From positions 108,400-172,399 of the forward strand of contig NZ_JAGGLR010000031.1 of NCBI RefSeq assembly GCF_017874715.1: a stretch of DNA of 64,000 nt. Direction: 5' to 3'. This document shows, one piece after another, positions 17,604-27,100 of the stretch (its first letter is position 1; every line of letters starts with the position of its first letter). The stretch is from Streptomyces iranensis (GTDB lineage: Bacteria; Actinomycetota; Actinomycetes; Streptomycetales; Streptomycetaceae). Made by a program: the position numbers and the translations under genes. The notes beneath the pieces are model-generated. The model was given only the letters and a program-made list of their open reading frames with translations, was not told the origin of the DNA and did not search any database.

Positions 17604-18442
17604 AGGAGTACGCGGCCGGAATGACGTGGGGGGAGGGCCCCCGCTGGCAGCGCGGTGCACTGTGGCTGTCCGACACCCAGGGCGGAAAGCTGTGGACCGA
17701 CCACGACGGCCCCTGGCGCGGCATCCCGCTGGATGCCATCCCCAACGGCCTTTGGTTCCTGCCGGACGGGCGGCTGGTCGGGGCCATGATGCATCAACGG
17801 CGTATCGGCGTGTGGACCGGTGAGCAATTCGACACCTACGCGGACCTGAGCGCGGTGGCCACCGGTCCGCTCGGCGACATGGTCGGCGACCCGCACGGCA
17901 ACCTTTACGTGGATGACGTCGGCTTCGCCGCGCACGCCGGTGAGCCATTGCGACCGGGTCGGCTGCTGCGCGTTGCTGCAGACGGAGCGGTACACGTGGC
18001 CGCCGAAGACGTTGAGTTCCCCAACGGGCTGGCCTTCGCAGGCGACGGCCGCACCCTGGTTGTCGCCGAGACCACCCGGCAACGACTGACCGCCTTCACC
18101 GTCGCGGACGACGGCGCCCTCACGGACCGTCGCACCTACGCCGACCTCGCCCACCTGATCGGCGACGACGTCCGGCCGGACGGAATCTGGTCGACACAAG
18201 ACGGAGTCTGGGTGGCCACCACGACCGGACACGCCGTCGCCCTGGTGCGGGAGAACGAGCTGGTCACCTCGATCGGCACCGGGACGCTGCTGCCGATCGC
18301 ATGCTGCAGCGACGGCGGGAACCGGCTCTTCGTCACCCTCGCCGACACCCATGGCCTCCCCCTGGGCGAGGCCATGGCCACAAAGGCAGTGCACACGACG
18401 GTCGCACTGCTCGAAGTACCGAAGGCGGGGGACACCTCATGA
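17600..18442 (+). CDS. SMP-30/gluconolactonase-family protein
   Basis: A 280-residue six-bladed beta-propeller lactonase. It begins YAAGMTWGEGPRW (metal Glu in GEGP), continues with AIPNGLWFLPDGRL and FPNGLAFAGDGRTLVVAE, and ends near GGNRLFVTLADT. The GTG start at 17600 overlaps the hydroxylase stop and is preceded by AGGAGG. In aromatic operons such proteins hydrolyse enol-lactone-type intermediates; the exact lactone is not determinable. Confidence 0.87.
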   Translation: MKEYAAGMTWGEGPRWQRGALWLSDTQGGKLWTDHDGPWRGIPLDAIPNGLWFLPDGRLVGAMMHQRRIGVWTGEQFDTYADLSAVATGPLGDMVGDPHGNLYVDDVGFAAHAGEPLRPGRLLRVAADGAVHVAAEDVEFPNGLAFAGDGRTLVVAETTRQRLTAFTVADDGALTDRRTYADLAHLIGDDVRPDGIWSTQDGVWVATTTGHAVALVRENELVTSIGTGTLLPIACCSDGGNRLFVTLADTHGLPLGEAMATKAVHTTVALLEVPKAGDTS

Positions 18443-20439
18443 GCACGAAGCCACCGGACTGGACCCCGACGACACAGGCTGTCGAAAACGCCCGGATCAC
18501 CGACTTCACACGGTTCGCCTCACAGCACGCAGGACGTGACCTGAGCGGTGACTACCACAAGCTGTGGGCGTGGTCGGTTGATGACGTGAGCGGCTTCTGG
18601 GCCGCGGTGTGGGACTACTGCCGTCTGCCCGAGCGCCCAGCGAGACCCGCGCTGGCGACCGAGGCCATGCCGGGAAGCGTGTGGTTCCCCGGCAGCACGC
18701 TGAACTACACGGCCGAGGTGTTCCGCGACCGGACCGGCACCGACACCGCCGTCATCACGGTGACCGAGGACACCGGCCCGGTGGCCATCACCTGGCACCA
18801 ACTGCGCCGCCAGGTCGCCTCACTCGCGCAGGCACTCACCGGACTTGGCGTGCGCATGGGTGACCGGGTGGTGGGATACCTCCCCAACGGGGTACAGGCC
18901 ATCACAGCCTTCCTCGCCACCGCCAGCCTGGGCGCGACCTGGGCGGTGTGCGGGCAGGACTACACCGCGGCCGCGGCCGAAGCACGGTTCACACAACTCC
19001 AGCCGACCGTGCTGATCGCCGGGACCGGCTGCCTCCACGGCGGGAAGCACATCGACCGCTGCCCCGACGTACAAGCCCTGCGCGACGCACTGCCGACCCT
19101 GGCGGCGACCATCGTTGTAGGGGACGCGACACGGGTGCCCGACGCCCTTGGGTGGTCCACGCTCACCGAGCACGACGCCGACTTCGCACCCCGCCCCGTC
19201 CCGTTCGACCATCCGCTGTGGGTCGTGTTCTCCTCGGGCACGACCGGACGGCCGAAGGGCATCGTGCACGGGCACGGCGGGGTCGTGCTCGAGCAGCTCA
19301 AAAACCTGGGCCTGCAGCTTGGCCTGCGCGCCGGGGACCGCCTGCTGTGGCACACCACGCCGAGCTGGATGATGTGGAACGTCTTGGTCGCTGGTCTGCT
19401 GCTGGGTGCCACAGCCGTGTGTTACGAGGGCAGCCCGACGTATCCCGATACCGATGTGCTCTGGCAGCTCGCGGCCGGCCTGGAGGTGAAGGTCCTGGGT
19501 ACCAGCCCCGGCTACCTGGCGGCGTGTCGCAAGGCCGGCGTGCGGATCACCGACCACTATCCGGCCTCGCTCGAGCGCCTGGGCGTCACCGGCTCGACGT
19601 TCCCCGGCGACCTGCAGCACTGGGTCGCCGGCGAGCTCGGGCCCCGGGCACAGGTGGTGTGTACCAGCGGCGGCACCGACGTGGTCACCGCGTTCATCGG
19701 TGCCACCCCCACCACTCCGGTCTGGGCCGGGGAGCTGTCCGCCCCCTGCCTGGGCGTGTCCGTGGAAGCCTTCGGCCCGGACGGGAAGCCGGTGCGGGGC
19801 GAGGTGGGGGAACTGGTAGTACTCCGGCCAACGCCGTCGATGCCGCTCTTCTTCTGGGACGATCCGGATGGCTCCCGCCACCGCAACGCCTACTTCGACG
19901 TATACCCGGGAGTGTGGCGGCACGGCGACTGGATCACCATCACCGATCAGGGCTCGGTGATCATGCATGGCCGGTCCGACGCGACCCTGAACCGCCACGG
20001 CATACGCATGGGCAGCAGCGACATATACGGCCCGGTGGAGGAGCTCAAGGAGATCGCAGAAGCTCTCGTCGTCGGGATCGAGCAGGACGGCGGCGACTAC
20101 TGGATGCCGTTGTTCGTCACCACCACCAACGGCACCGACGTCGACGACGTGCTGCGCGAGAAGATCCGCAACGCCATACGCCACGGAGCCTCCCCCCGCC
20201 ACGTACCCGACGAGATCATCCAAGCCCCCGGTATCCCGCACACCCGCACCGGCAAGAAACTCGAAGTCCCCGTGAAACGTCTGCTGCGCGGAGACGCTCA
20301 GGACACCGTGGTCGACCCCGGCAGCGTCGACAGACCAGAACTCATCGACTGGTACGCACGGATCGGCGCCGCTCACCATACGCGACGTGGCACCGCTCTC
20401 GGTTCCGCTCCGTCCCGATCAGCGAACGGCAGACCCTAG
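18439..20439 (+). CDS. acetoacetyl-CoA synthetase-like acyl-CoA ligase
   Basis: A 666-residue adenylate-forming ligase of the AacS type, which activates beta-keto acids with ATP and CoA. The P-loop-like motif is WVVFSSGTTGRPKGIVHGHGG (near residue 260), the adenylation motif RSDATLNRHGIRMGSSDIY, and the catalytic Lys is in RTGKKLEVPVKR. The ATG overlaps the lactonase stop; the frame open further upstream is antisense-like filler. Its place in an aromatic operon suggests it activates a beta-keto ring-cleavage product rather than acetoacetate itself. Confidence 0.87.
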   Translation: MSTKPPDWTPTTQAVENARITDFTRFASQHAGRDLSGDYHKLWAWSVDDVSGFWAAVWDYCRLPERPARPALATEAMPGSVWFPGSTLNYTAEVFRDRTGTDTAVITVTEDTGPVAITWHQLRRQVASLAQALTGLGVRMGDRVVGYLPNGVQAITAFLATASLGATWAVCGQDYTAAAAEARFTQLQPTVLIAGTGCLHGGKHIDRCPDVQALRDALPTLAATIVVGDATRVPDALGWSTLTEHDADFAPRPVPFDHPLWVVFSSGTTGRPKGIVHGHGGVVLEQLKNLGLQLGLRAGDRLLWHTTPSWMMWNVLVAGLLLGATAVCYEGSPTYPDTDVLWQLAAGLEVKVLGTSPGYLAACRKAGVRITDHYPASLERLGVTGSTFPGDLQHWVAGELGPRAQVVCTSGGTDVVTAFIGATPTTPVWAGELSAPCLGVSVEAFGPDGKPVRGEVGELVVLRPTPSMPLFFWDDPDGSRHRNAYFDVYPGVWRHGDWITITDQGSVIMHGRSDATLNRHGIRMGSSDIYGPVEELKEIAEALVVGIEQDGGDYWMPLFVTTTNGTDVDDVLREKIRNAIRHGASPRHVPDEIIQAPGIPHTRTGKKLEVPVKRLLRGDAQDTVVDPGSVDRPELIDWYARIGAAHHTRRGTALGSAPSRSANGRP

Positions 20440-20578
20440 AGCATTGAACGCTGCCCCGGGCTGCCCGACGCCGAGGCCAGCAGCATCGTTCCTGATGGCG
20501 GGGCCAGTCTGTCCGAGACCTGCCTACCGCCTCCGATCACCGCCACACCACCACAAGGCACGACGAAGGAGCCCTGCC

Positions 20579-21541
20579 ATGACCTACATCGCGTTGGAAG
20601 AAGCTTTCATCATCCCGGAGTTGTTCTCGCGCCAACCCTCGTCGCCCCAGAAGATCCAGGTCAGCGACCAGTACGTCAAGGACTGGGGACGACGCCTGGG
20701 TGACTTTGAGGAGCACCGTCTTCCCGACATGGACGCACACGGCATCGACATTCAGATCCTGTCGCTGAGCGTCCCCGGCATCCAAGCCGACACCGACGCC
20801 GGCGCCGCCGTCGACAACGCCCAGTTTGCCAACGACTTCCTCGCCCAGACCATCGCCCGCCACCCCACCCGCTTCAGGGGGTTCGCCGCCCTGCCCCTGC
20901 AGGACCCTGCCGCCGCCGTGACCGAACTCCAACGCTGCGTCGAGCAGCTCGGATTCAAAGGTGCCTTGGTCAACGACCACACGCAGGGCCGATACCTGGA
21001 CGATCCCGCATATGAGGAACTGTGGAGCGCGTTGGAAGAGCTCCGTGTGCCGTTGTATCTGCACCCCGGCTCGCTGCCCTGCGACGACTGGCGCGTGATG
21101 CGCGGACGGCCCGAGATGTACGGGGCCAGCTGGAGCTGGCAGGCCGAAACCGGCGGCCACGCCATGCGGCTGATCTATGCCGGAGTGTTCGACCGGCACC
21201 CCGCCGCAACCCTAATCCTCGGGCACCTCGGCGAGTTCCTGCCGTTCCAACGCTCCCGCATCGACTCGCGCTACCGCTCGCTCCGGGTCGACGAACCGCT
21301 CCAGCGGATGCCGTCGCAGTACTTCGGGAGCAACATCCTGATCACCACGAGCGGGGTACTGGCCCCGGAGGCCGTACAAGCCGCCGTGCTGACCATCGGG
21401 GCCGACGCGGTCATGTTCGCGGTCGACTACCCGTACGAGGTTACGGCCGACGCGGTGGCCTCGATCGAGAAGGCTGACCTTCCATCCCAGGTGAAGGAGA
21501 AGGTTGCCCATCTGAACGCCAGACGTGTGCTGCGCATCTGA
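20579..21541 (+). CDS. amidohydrolase-family decarboxylase, gamma-resorcylate type
   Basis: A 320-residue metal-dependent decarboxylase of the amidohydrolase-2/ACMSD family. The N-terminal IALEEAF, a Glu-Ala pair instead of the HxH of hydrolases, is typical of gamma-resorcylate and 2,3-dihydroxybenzoate decarboxylases. Other ligands are the His in VPLYLHPGSLP and the Asp in MFAVDYPYE. Length fits (about 327 in known enzymes). It is preceded by AAGGAG and lies 140 bp after the ligase, as last gene of the operon. It would make the phenol that the hydroxylase oxidises. Confidence 0.85.
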   Translation: MTYIALEEAFIIPELFSRQPSSPQKIQVSDQYVKDWGRRLGDFEEHRLPDMDAHGIDIQILSLSVPGIQADTDAGAAVDNAQFANDFLAQTIARHPTRFRGFAALPLQDPAAAVTELQRCVEQLGFKGALVNDHTQGRYLDDPAYEELWSALEELRVPLYLHPGSLPCDDWRVMRGRPEMYGASWSWQAETGGHAMRLIYAGVFDRHPAATLILGHLGEFLPFQRSRIDSRYRSLRVDEPLQRMPSQYFGSNILITTSGVLAPEAVQAAVLTIGADAVMFAVDYPYEVTADAVASIEKADLPSQVKEKVAHLNARRVLRI

Positions 21542-21857
21542 CCGCAGCGCCTCGTCGGCAAGGTCGCCCAGCTCGGGCGGGGGGTCTGGTCCGGAGAAGA
21601 CGGCGTGGCGGGCGAGCCGCTCGGCAGCCGTGGGATGCTCGCCGAACAGGAGCGCCAGACCCCGCCGGTGCGACTCCTTGTTCTGCTGCTTCGGCTGGGC
21701 ATCGGAGTCAGCCGACAGCCGCACCATGCTCTGCCGCCCTCTACTTGTCCTGCTCGCAACCGCCGCGCCGACCTTCGGCGCGACGGCCGGAGCGGCGGCG
21801 CCGACGGGAGAGGAGGCGGACACGGGCATCGCACCCTCCCCGGCGCGTGATCAGCTG
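21542..21857. other. gap without a supported gene
   Basis: 316 bases between the decarboxylase and the TetR remnant. A minus-strand stretch reads RRGLALLFGEHPTAAERLAR, which could be a leftover C-terminus, but it has no recognisable family or start. Confidence 0.3.
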
Positions 21858-22280
21858 TCAGATGGAGTCCGGGGCCAAGCCCGGGTCATCCCCGCACTGG
21901 GGCAGGAGGGCCGCGATCTCGGCCGCCGGGCGGGCTGTGTGCAGGCTGAGCAGGTCGGCGATCAGGTCGTCCAGGGGTGGCCAGGGAATGTTCCCGTGGT
22001 CGTTGTAGAGGCTGACCAGGCCGTGCAGCGCGGTCCAGAGCATGAGGCCGGCCTGCCACTGCTGCTCCGCCGAGGGCTGCCTGCGCTCTCCCTCGGCGGC
22101 GGCCGCCAGGGAGGTCACGACGGCCTCGAGCAGTTCGGCCCCGGCGCCGTGCGCTGATCCGGGGACAAGATCGTCCGGCATCCGCCCGCCGAAGAGAGTG
22201 CGGTAATGGCCGGGCTGGCCGAGTCGGTCATCGCGGCGAGTGTGGGCACGGCGGCGCTGATCCATAGCAGCCTCGAACGA
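21858..22280 (-). pseudogene. TetR-type regulator, C-terminal remnant
   Basis: The C-terminal ligand domain of a TetR protein with the WHG-type signature (GLMLWTALHGLVSLYNDHG) preceded by GHYRTLFGGRMPDDLVPG. The DNA-binding half is missing and the upstream frame dissolves into Arg-rich out-of-frame sequence. It is probably a truncated, frameshifted gene. Confidence 0.6.
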
Positions 22281-22490
22281 GGCGATGCCACCCGCAGATT
22301 CCCCGCGCAGCGGACGCTCGCAATATTGGCCCCTAATCAACCAGATAGCGGCTACTTAAAGCCAAAAGGATGATATGGGGAATTTTTTACAGTCGCGGCC
22401 CCTGACTCCCCTCCGTGGCGAGCGGCATCATGGTCGACGCAATCAGGGCTTAAAGGAACTGGTTCATCGAAACTGATAGGAAACGGGGAA

Positions 22491-22925
22491 ATGAAGCTTC
22501 ACAGGCATATAGCCGCACTGGCGGCTACCGCGGCGCTGGCGGGCATGTCAATGCTGGACGCCACGCCCGTTCAGGCGGCGTCTGTCCCAACGGCGGCCTC
22601 CGCGAGCAGCACTGCGACACAGGGGTGGAGTTGTCGCGAAGCCACCGCCTCGGTCACCGGTGCGCGCATCAGCGCGAGCATCTGCTGGAAGGGCAGCACG
22701 GCCAAGGCGGCTGGCCAGGTCTACGACACCAAGGGAGACCGCCACAGCGGCTGTGGTCAGGTCCTCAAGAGCACGAGCAGCGCGCTCAACTACTGCGCCC
22801 GCAGGGGCGCGGGTACGTCGGTGCACTTTGTCACCGGCGAGTTCCACTTCAGCCATCCTGTATGGATCAGGGCTTGTACTGAGCACGGGTCCACCCACGG
22901 GAGGGCGTGCTCCGCCTGGCGCTGA
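22491..22925 (+). CDS. small secreted cysteine-rich protein
   Basis: A 144-residue protein not recognised by family. The N-terminus is a Sec signal (MKLHRHIAALAATAALAGMS with an AxA-type cleavage near VQAAS), leaving about 110 mature residues. Six cysteines are spaced through the mature part (WSC, SIC, SGC, NYC, RAC, RAC), so three disulfides are possible. AGGAAACGGGGA precedes the ATG. The 150 bp upstream are markedly AT-richer than the rest of the window. A strong terminator follows, so it is a single-gene unit. Confidence 0.8.
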   Translation: MKLHRHIAALAATAALAGMSMLDATPVQAASVPTAASASSTATQGWSCREATASVTGARISASICWKGSTAKAAGQVYDTKGDRHSGCGQVLKSTSSALNYCARRGAGTSVHFVTGEFHFSHPVWIRACTEHGSTHGRACSAWR

Positions 22926-22946
22926 CCCTGGGCTGGTAGGACGGCG

Positions 22947-22984
22947 GGAGCGGCCCGGCGGAACGCTGGCGGGCCGCTCCTTTT
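22947..22984 (+). terminator. rho-independent terminator of the secreted protein gene
   Basis: A perfect 11-bp inverted repeat, GGAGCGGCCCG (22947-22957) and CGGGCCGCTCC (22970-22980), is followed by TTTT. It begins 21 bases after the stop codon. Confidence 0.9.
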
Positions 22985-23069
22985 GCGTATTGCTACGCCA
23001 CAGACGGGCGCCCGGGTGGACGGTCGCTGGGCGCACGCATCGAGTCGCGATTACATGCTGATTGGATGG

Positions 23070-23192
23070 CTCGGGCGCCGCGCATTGTCGTCCAGCCGCC
23101 CTCACCCACCGGCGTACCAGGGTGCCGGCGTAGGCACGGTCGGCCCATACGATCGTGATCTCCGGGTGTGTGCGCCGCAGCCGGGTCAGCAT
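23070..23192 (-). pseudogene. IS5-type transposase fragment
   Basis: About 40 codons read LRRTHPEITIVWADRAYAG followed by an Arg/Trp-rich helix, matching the DDE domain of IS5-like transposases (VWADxAYAG holds a catalytic Asp). Both ends are missing. Confidence 0.6.
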
Positions 23193-23211
23193 CGTCCGGG
23201 CGGCCTGGGTG

Positions 23212-23520
23212 TCGTCGGTTCCTCATCCGTGACCGGGCCAGCAAGTTCACCGCCGCATTCGACGCCGTCTTCGCCGGCAACGGCATAGCCGTCATCCCGA
23301 CGCCGCAGAGCCCCCTGGTCAAACGCGTCCGCCGAACGATGGATACGCACAGCCCGCGCCGAATGCACCGACCGAATCCTCATCACCGGCGAACGACACC
23401 TCCGTGCCGTCCTCACCACGTACGCCGAGCACTACAACACCGGACGGGCCCACCGCAGCCTCGACCTACGCGCCCCAGACGACCACCCGAGCGGCCCGGC
23501 GAGCGCAGGGGTGTCAGCCG
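23212..23520 (+). pseudogene. integrase-core transposase fragment
   Basis: Starts FLIRDRASKFTAAFDAVFAG (second catalytic Asp) and, after a frame change near 23325, continues RTARAECTDRILITGERHLR then YNTGRAHRSLDLRAPDD. This is the C-terminal half of an rve-type transposase. A related C-terminal piece lies on the minus strand near 57.7-57.9 kb. Confidence 0.65.
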
Positions 23521-23710
23521 ACACTGGTATTGGGCTTGCCGTCCCATGCCACCGGCAGGCCGGCCGGTCGGATGAAGGCCACGTCGTACTCCCATGGGAT
23601 GTCGCGTTCGTTCATCCCGAGGATGAGGCTCGGGAAGCGGTCGAACAGTGCCTGATAGGCGACGCGGAGGAACAGCTGCAGTGCGTTTTCCTGCACCGCC
23701 GGATGTTCGG
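23514..23710 (-). pseudogene. cytochrome P450 C-terminal remnant
   Basis: The minus-strand frame reads ALQLFLRVAYQALFDRFPSL, then GMNERDIPWEYDVAFIRP and GLPVAWDGK before the stop at 23514. This resembles the last 60 residues of actinobacterial P450s (helix L, FP-L, LPV-W). The heme-binding Cys loop is missing upstream. The fragment overlaps the transposase remnant boundary. Confidence 0.55.
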
Positions 23711-23766
23711 CGATGCAGGATGCGTGAGCGGTTGCCCGCATCCCAGGCGGATCAGAGGTCGGCACC

Positions 23767-24837
23767 CTACGCCAAATGCGGGTAGTCGGTGTAGCCACGG
23801 TGGTCACCGCCGTAGAAGGTGGTGCTGTCGGGCTGGTTGAGCGGGGCTCCGGTCCGCCAGCGCTGTACCAGGTCGGGGTTGGCGATGAAGGCACGCCCGA
23901 CCGCGACAAGGTCGGCCTGTCCGGTGGTGACCAGTTCCTGTGCGGCGGTGACGTCGGTGACGGGGTCCCAGCCGTTGCTGACGATGTGGGAGCCGCCGAA
24001 GCGCTCTGCGAGGTCGGTGAGCAGCGGGGAGGCGGGGTCGCCGATGGCGTGCAGGTAGGCCAGGCCCATCCCGGACAGCGCGTCGACGAGGGTGCGGTAC
24101 GTGGCCGCGGTGAGGTGGGGGTCGGTCTCCAGCGCGCCGTGGAGGTTGATGGCGGGGGAGATGCGGATGCCGACGCGTTCGCTGCCGATGGCGTCGCTGA
24201 CGGCCTGTGCCACGTCGATGACGAAGCGGGCACGGGCCTGGGGGGAACCGCCGTAGTGGTCGGTGCGCTGGTTGGTGGAGGGAGCGAGGAATTGGTGCAG
24301 GAGGTAGCCATTGGCGCTGTGCAGTTCGATGCCGTCCAGGCCGGCGGCAATGGCGGCAGTGGCGGCGCGGGTGAATTCGTCGATGACGGCAGGAATGTCC
24401 TCGGTGGCCAGGGCGCGCGGGGTGGGGTGGGGCTGCGGGCCGGCCGGGGTGAACATCTCGCCCGGTGCGGCGATGGCGCTGGGGGCGATGGTTTCGGCCC
24501 GGTGCTTGTTGTCGGGGTGGGAGATGCGTCCGGCGTGCATGAGCTGGGCCACGATTCGGCCGCCTGCCTGGTGCACGCCGGCGGCGACGGTACGCCAGGC
24601 TTCGATCTGTTCGCTGGTGTGCAGGCCGGGCGAGTTCATGTAGCCCTGTCCGACCGCGCTGGGCTGCACCCCCTCGGTGACGATCAGCCCGGCGGTGGCC
24701 CGCTGAGTGTAGTAGGTCGTCATGAGGCTGGTGGGGACACCGTCGGGGGTGGCCCGGTTGCGGGTCATGGGGGCCATGACGATGCGGTTGTTCAGCGTCC
24801 ACTTGCCCACCGTGACGGGCGCGAAGAGGTCAGTCAT
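23767..24837 (-). CDS. alkene reductase, old yellow enzyme family
   Basis: A 356-residue FMN ene-reductase. It begins MTDLFAPVTVGKWTLNNRIV and has MAPMTRNRATPDGVP, the substrate-binding HSANGYLLHQFL (near residue 180) with STNQRTDHYGGS, and the C-terminal FMN phosphate motif DLVAVGRAFIANPDLV. Length is typical of NemA/YqjM-like enzymes, and it reduces activated C=C bonds using NAD(P)H. It lies last in a three-gene operon after the methyltransferase (50 bp) and exporter, suggesting joint detoxification of an electrophile. Confidence 0.93.
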   Translation of the reverse strand: MTDLFAPVTVGKWTLNNRIVMAPMTRNRATPDGVPTSLMTTYYTQRATAGLIVTEGVQPSAVGQGYMNSPGLHTSEQIEAWRTVAAGVHQAGGRIVAQLMHAGRISHPDNKHRAETIAPSAIAAPGEMFTPAGPQPHPTPRALATEDIPAVIDEFTRAATAAIAAGLDGIELHSANGYLLHQFLAPSTNQRTDHYGGSPQARARFVIDVAQAVSDAIGSERVGIRISPAINLHGALETDPHLTAATYRTLVDALSGMGLAYLHAIGDPASPLLTDLAERFGGSHIVSNGWDPVTDVTAAQELVTTGQADLVAVGRAFIANPDLVQRWRTGAPLNQPDSTTFYGGDHRGYTDYPHLA

Positions 24838-24887
24838 GAAGGTAACTCCTGAAGCGGGGTTGTGCAGTGTGCGTGGGGTGCGGAAGG

Positions 24888-25538
24888 TCAGGCGAGGCGG
24901 CGTACGGCAACGACCGTGTCGGTGACGGTCGCGGTCTGACCACCGGGGCCGGTGGCCACCCGCTGCGGGGTGGCCAGGCGCTGGGGTGTCCACCGCGCCG
25001 TGTCGAGGGCGAGTTCGTCGTAGATGTCTTCCGGGCTGGGGAAGCGGGTGTCGGGATCGGTGTTCCAGGCCCAGGGGCGTACCGAGCCGTGGTCGACGAT
25101 CAGGAGGATCCCGCCGGGAGTGAGCGCGTGTGCGGCGCGGCGCAGGACGCTGGCACGCGGGAAGGCGTAGGGGGTCTGCAGGTACTGGGCCGAGATGAGG
25201 TCGAAAGTGCCGGAGGGGAAGGTCTCTGCCAGGTCGTGCTGTTCGGTGCGCACACTGCTCTCGAGGCCGTTTCGGGCGGCGAGCCGGCTGGTGCGCTGCA
25301 GGGCGGTGGGGGCGATATCGACTGCGGTGACGTGCCATTCGTGGGTGGCGAGCCAGAGGGTGTCTCCGCCTTCGCCGCAGCCCAGGTCGAGGGCGTGGCC
25401 GGGTGTGAGGTGCCGGGCCGTCTCGGCGAGCAGAGGATTCGCGGTGTCCTTCCAGACGCTGCCCTTGCCGCGGTAGAGCTGCTCCCAGAAGCTGGCAGCA
25501 TCGTTGGCGGCATGGATTTCGCGGATGCACTCGTCCAT
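24888..25538 (-). CDS. SAM-dependent methyltransferase
   Basis: A 216-residue class I methyltransferase. The SAM motif HALDLGCGEGGDTLWLA is near residue 50, followed by VTAVDIAPTAL (motif II Asp) and ALTPGGILLIVDHG. The N-terminus AASFWEQLYRGKGSVWK resembles the small thiopurine/tellurite-resistance-like methyltransferases. It lies between an MFS exporter and an ene-reductase, which fits a xenobiotic-resistance role. The acceptor is unknown. Confidence 0.9.
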   Translation of the reverse strand: MDECIREIHAANDAASFWEQLYRGKGSVWKDTANPLLAETARHLTPGHALDLGCGEGGDTLWLATHEWHVTAVDIAPTALQRTSRLAARNGLESSVRTEQHDLAETFPSGTFDLISAQYLQTPYAFPRASVLRRAAHALTPGGILLIVDHGSVRPWAWNTDPDTRFPSPEDIYDELALDTARWTPQRLATPQRVATGPGGQTATVTDTVVAVRRLA

Positions 25539-25597
25539 CGCGTGTGCCTCTCCTTCGGATAACTTCGGGGCGGATTGGGGCCGGGGCTCGGGTGAGC

Positions 25598-27100
25598 TCA
25601 GTGGCCCGGGGCGGGTGCGGCCGCGTCGCCGGCCGTGCTCTTGGGCGTCTTCACCAGGGCGAGTAGTGCGACAACGGCGGCGGCCAGGAAAGCGCCCGCC
25701 ACGATGAACGCGATGCGGTAGCCGTGGAGGTAGGTCTCCAACTGCACGGCCTGGGGGGCCTGCCCGGGGCTTTCGCTGCGGGAGGTGAGGTAGCCGGTGA
25801 CGGCGGAGGCGTAGAGGGTGTTGAGCAGGGCGGGGCCCAGGGCAGCGCCGATCTGCTGGCTGGTGCTCAGGGCAGCGCTGGCGACACCGGCGTCGTGTGG
25901 ATCAACGCCGGACAGGGCCACGTTGGGGCCGGCCAGGAAGAACAGGCCGACGCCGACACTGACGAGGATCTGGGTCGGGAGGACTTCGCCCGCGTAGCCG
26001 GACGCGGTATCGAGTCGGGTGAGCCAGAACAGTCCCACCGTGGCCAGCGTGCTTCCTGCCGCCATCAGGGTCTTGGGGCCGAGGCGGGTGACCAGCGGGG
26101 CACCGAGGGTGGTGGTGGCGATGATGCCGACGCTGAAGGGCAGGAAGGCGCATCCGGCCCGCAGGGGTGTGTAGTGGAGGTTGACCTGCAGGAAGTAGGT
26201 CATGAAGAGGTTCATGCCGAACATGCCGGCACCGATGAGGAGGTTGGCCAGGAACACGCCGGCACGGGAGCGGTCGAGGATCACGCGCAGCGGGAGGAGC
26301 GGGTGGGCGCTGCGGTGCTCGACCACGACGAACGCAGTCAGAAGAACCACGGCGGCGGCCAGGAGCAGCAGTGTTGCCGGGGCGGTCCAGCCAACGCCGT
26401 CGGCGGCCTGGGCGAAGCCGTAGACGAGGGCGACGAGTCCGCCGGTCACCAGCACGGCTCCGGGGACGTCGTAGTGACGGTCACCCGCGGCGCGGCTTTC
26501 ACGGATGTAGGGGAGGGTGGCGAGGGCTGCAGCCAGGGCGATGGGGACGTTGATGTACATGCACCAGCGCCAGCCCGCGTATTGCGTCAGCACACCGCCC
26601 AGCAGCAGCCCGACGGCACCGCCCCCGCCCTGGAACGCGCCGAAGGCGCCGAAAGCCTTCGCGCGTTCCTTGGGGTCGGTGAAGGCCACGGTGATCAGGG
26701 AGAGGGCGGCCGGGGCGAGGAGGGCGGCGAAAGTTCCCTGCAGGGCGCGGGCTGCGAACAGCATGTTCGGGTTGAGAGCGAGGCCGCCGAGCATGGAGGC
26801 GGCGGCGAAGCCGAGCAGGCCGATGAGGAGGATCTTCTTGCGGCCGGCGAAGTCGGCGATGCGGCCGCCGAGCAGGAGCAGGCCGCCGGAGGCCAGTGCG
26901 TAAGCGGTGATCATCCACTGGCGGCTGGCGTCACTCATGCCGAGGTCGCTCTGGGCCTGGGGCAGAGCGATGTTCACGATGGACACGTCGAGGACGACCA
27001 TCAGGGTCGCCACGGATGCCACGATGAGCGTCATCCACCGATGGGGGTCCGGCGTGGTGGGGTCGGGCGCCCTATGGGCGCGGTGGGCGGGGCTGGTCAT
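25598..27100 (-). CDS. MFS multidrug exporter, DHA2 (EmrB/QacA) type
   Basis: A 500-residue, probably 14-helix drug:proton antiporter. Signatures are LMVVLDVSIVNIALPQAQ in helix 1 (DHA2 motif D1) and GGRIADFAGRKKILL in loop 2-3. The ATG at 27100 follows a GGAGAGA ribosome site; an upstream ATG would only add a non-homologous leader. It is divergent from the XRE-cupin regulator, 128 bp away, which very likely controls it together with the two genes behind it. Confidence 0.9.
   Translation of the reverse strand: MTSPAHRAHRAPDPTTPDPHRWMTLIVASVATLMVVLDVSIVNIALPQAQSDLGMSDASRQWMITAYALASGGLLLLGGRIADFAGRKKILLIGLLGFAAASMLGGLALNPNMLFAARALQGTFAALLAPAALSLITVAFTDPKERAKAFGAFGAFQGGGGAVGLLLGGVLTQYAGWRWCMYINVPIALAAALATLPYIRESRAAGDRHYDVPGAVLVTGGLVALVYGFAQAADGVGWTAPATLLLLAAAVVLLTAFVVVEHRSAHPLLPLRVILDRSRAGVFLANLLIGAGMFGMNLFMTYFLQVNLHYTPLRAGCAFLPFSVGIIATTTLGAPLVTRLGPKTLMAAGSTLATVGLFWLTRLDTASGYAGEVLPTQILVSVGVGLFFLAGPNVALSGVDPHDAGVASAALSTSQQIGAALGPALLNTLYASAVTGYLTSRSESPGQAPQAVQLETYLHGYRIAFIVAGAFLAAAVVALLALVKTPKSTAGDAAAPAPGH

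Noticed and set aside
18820..20379. 519-codon minus-strand ORF
   Set aside because: Antisense of the AacS-like gene; composition is that of a shadow frame.
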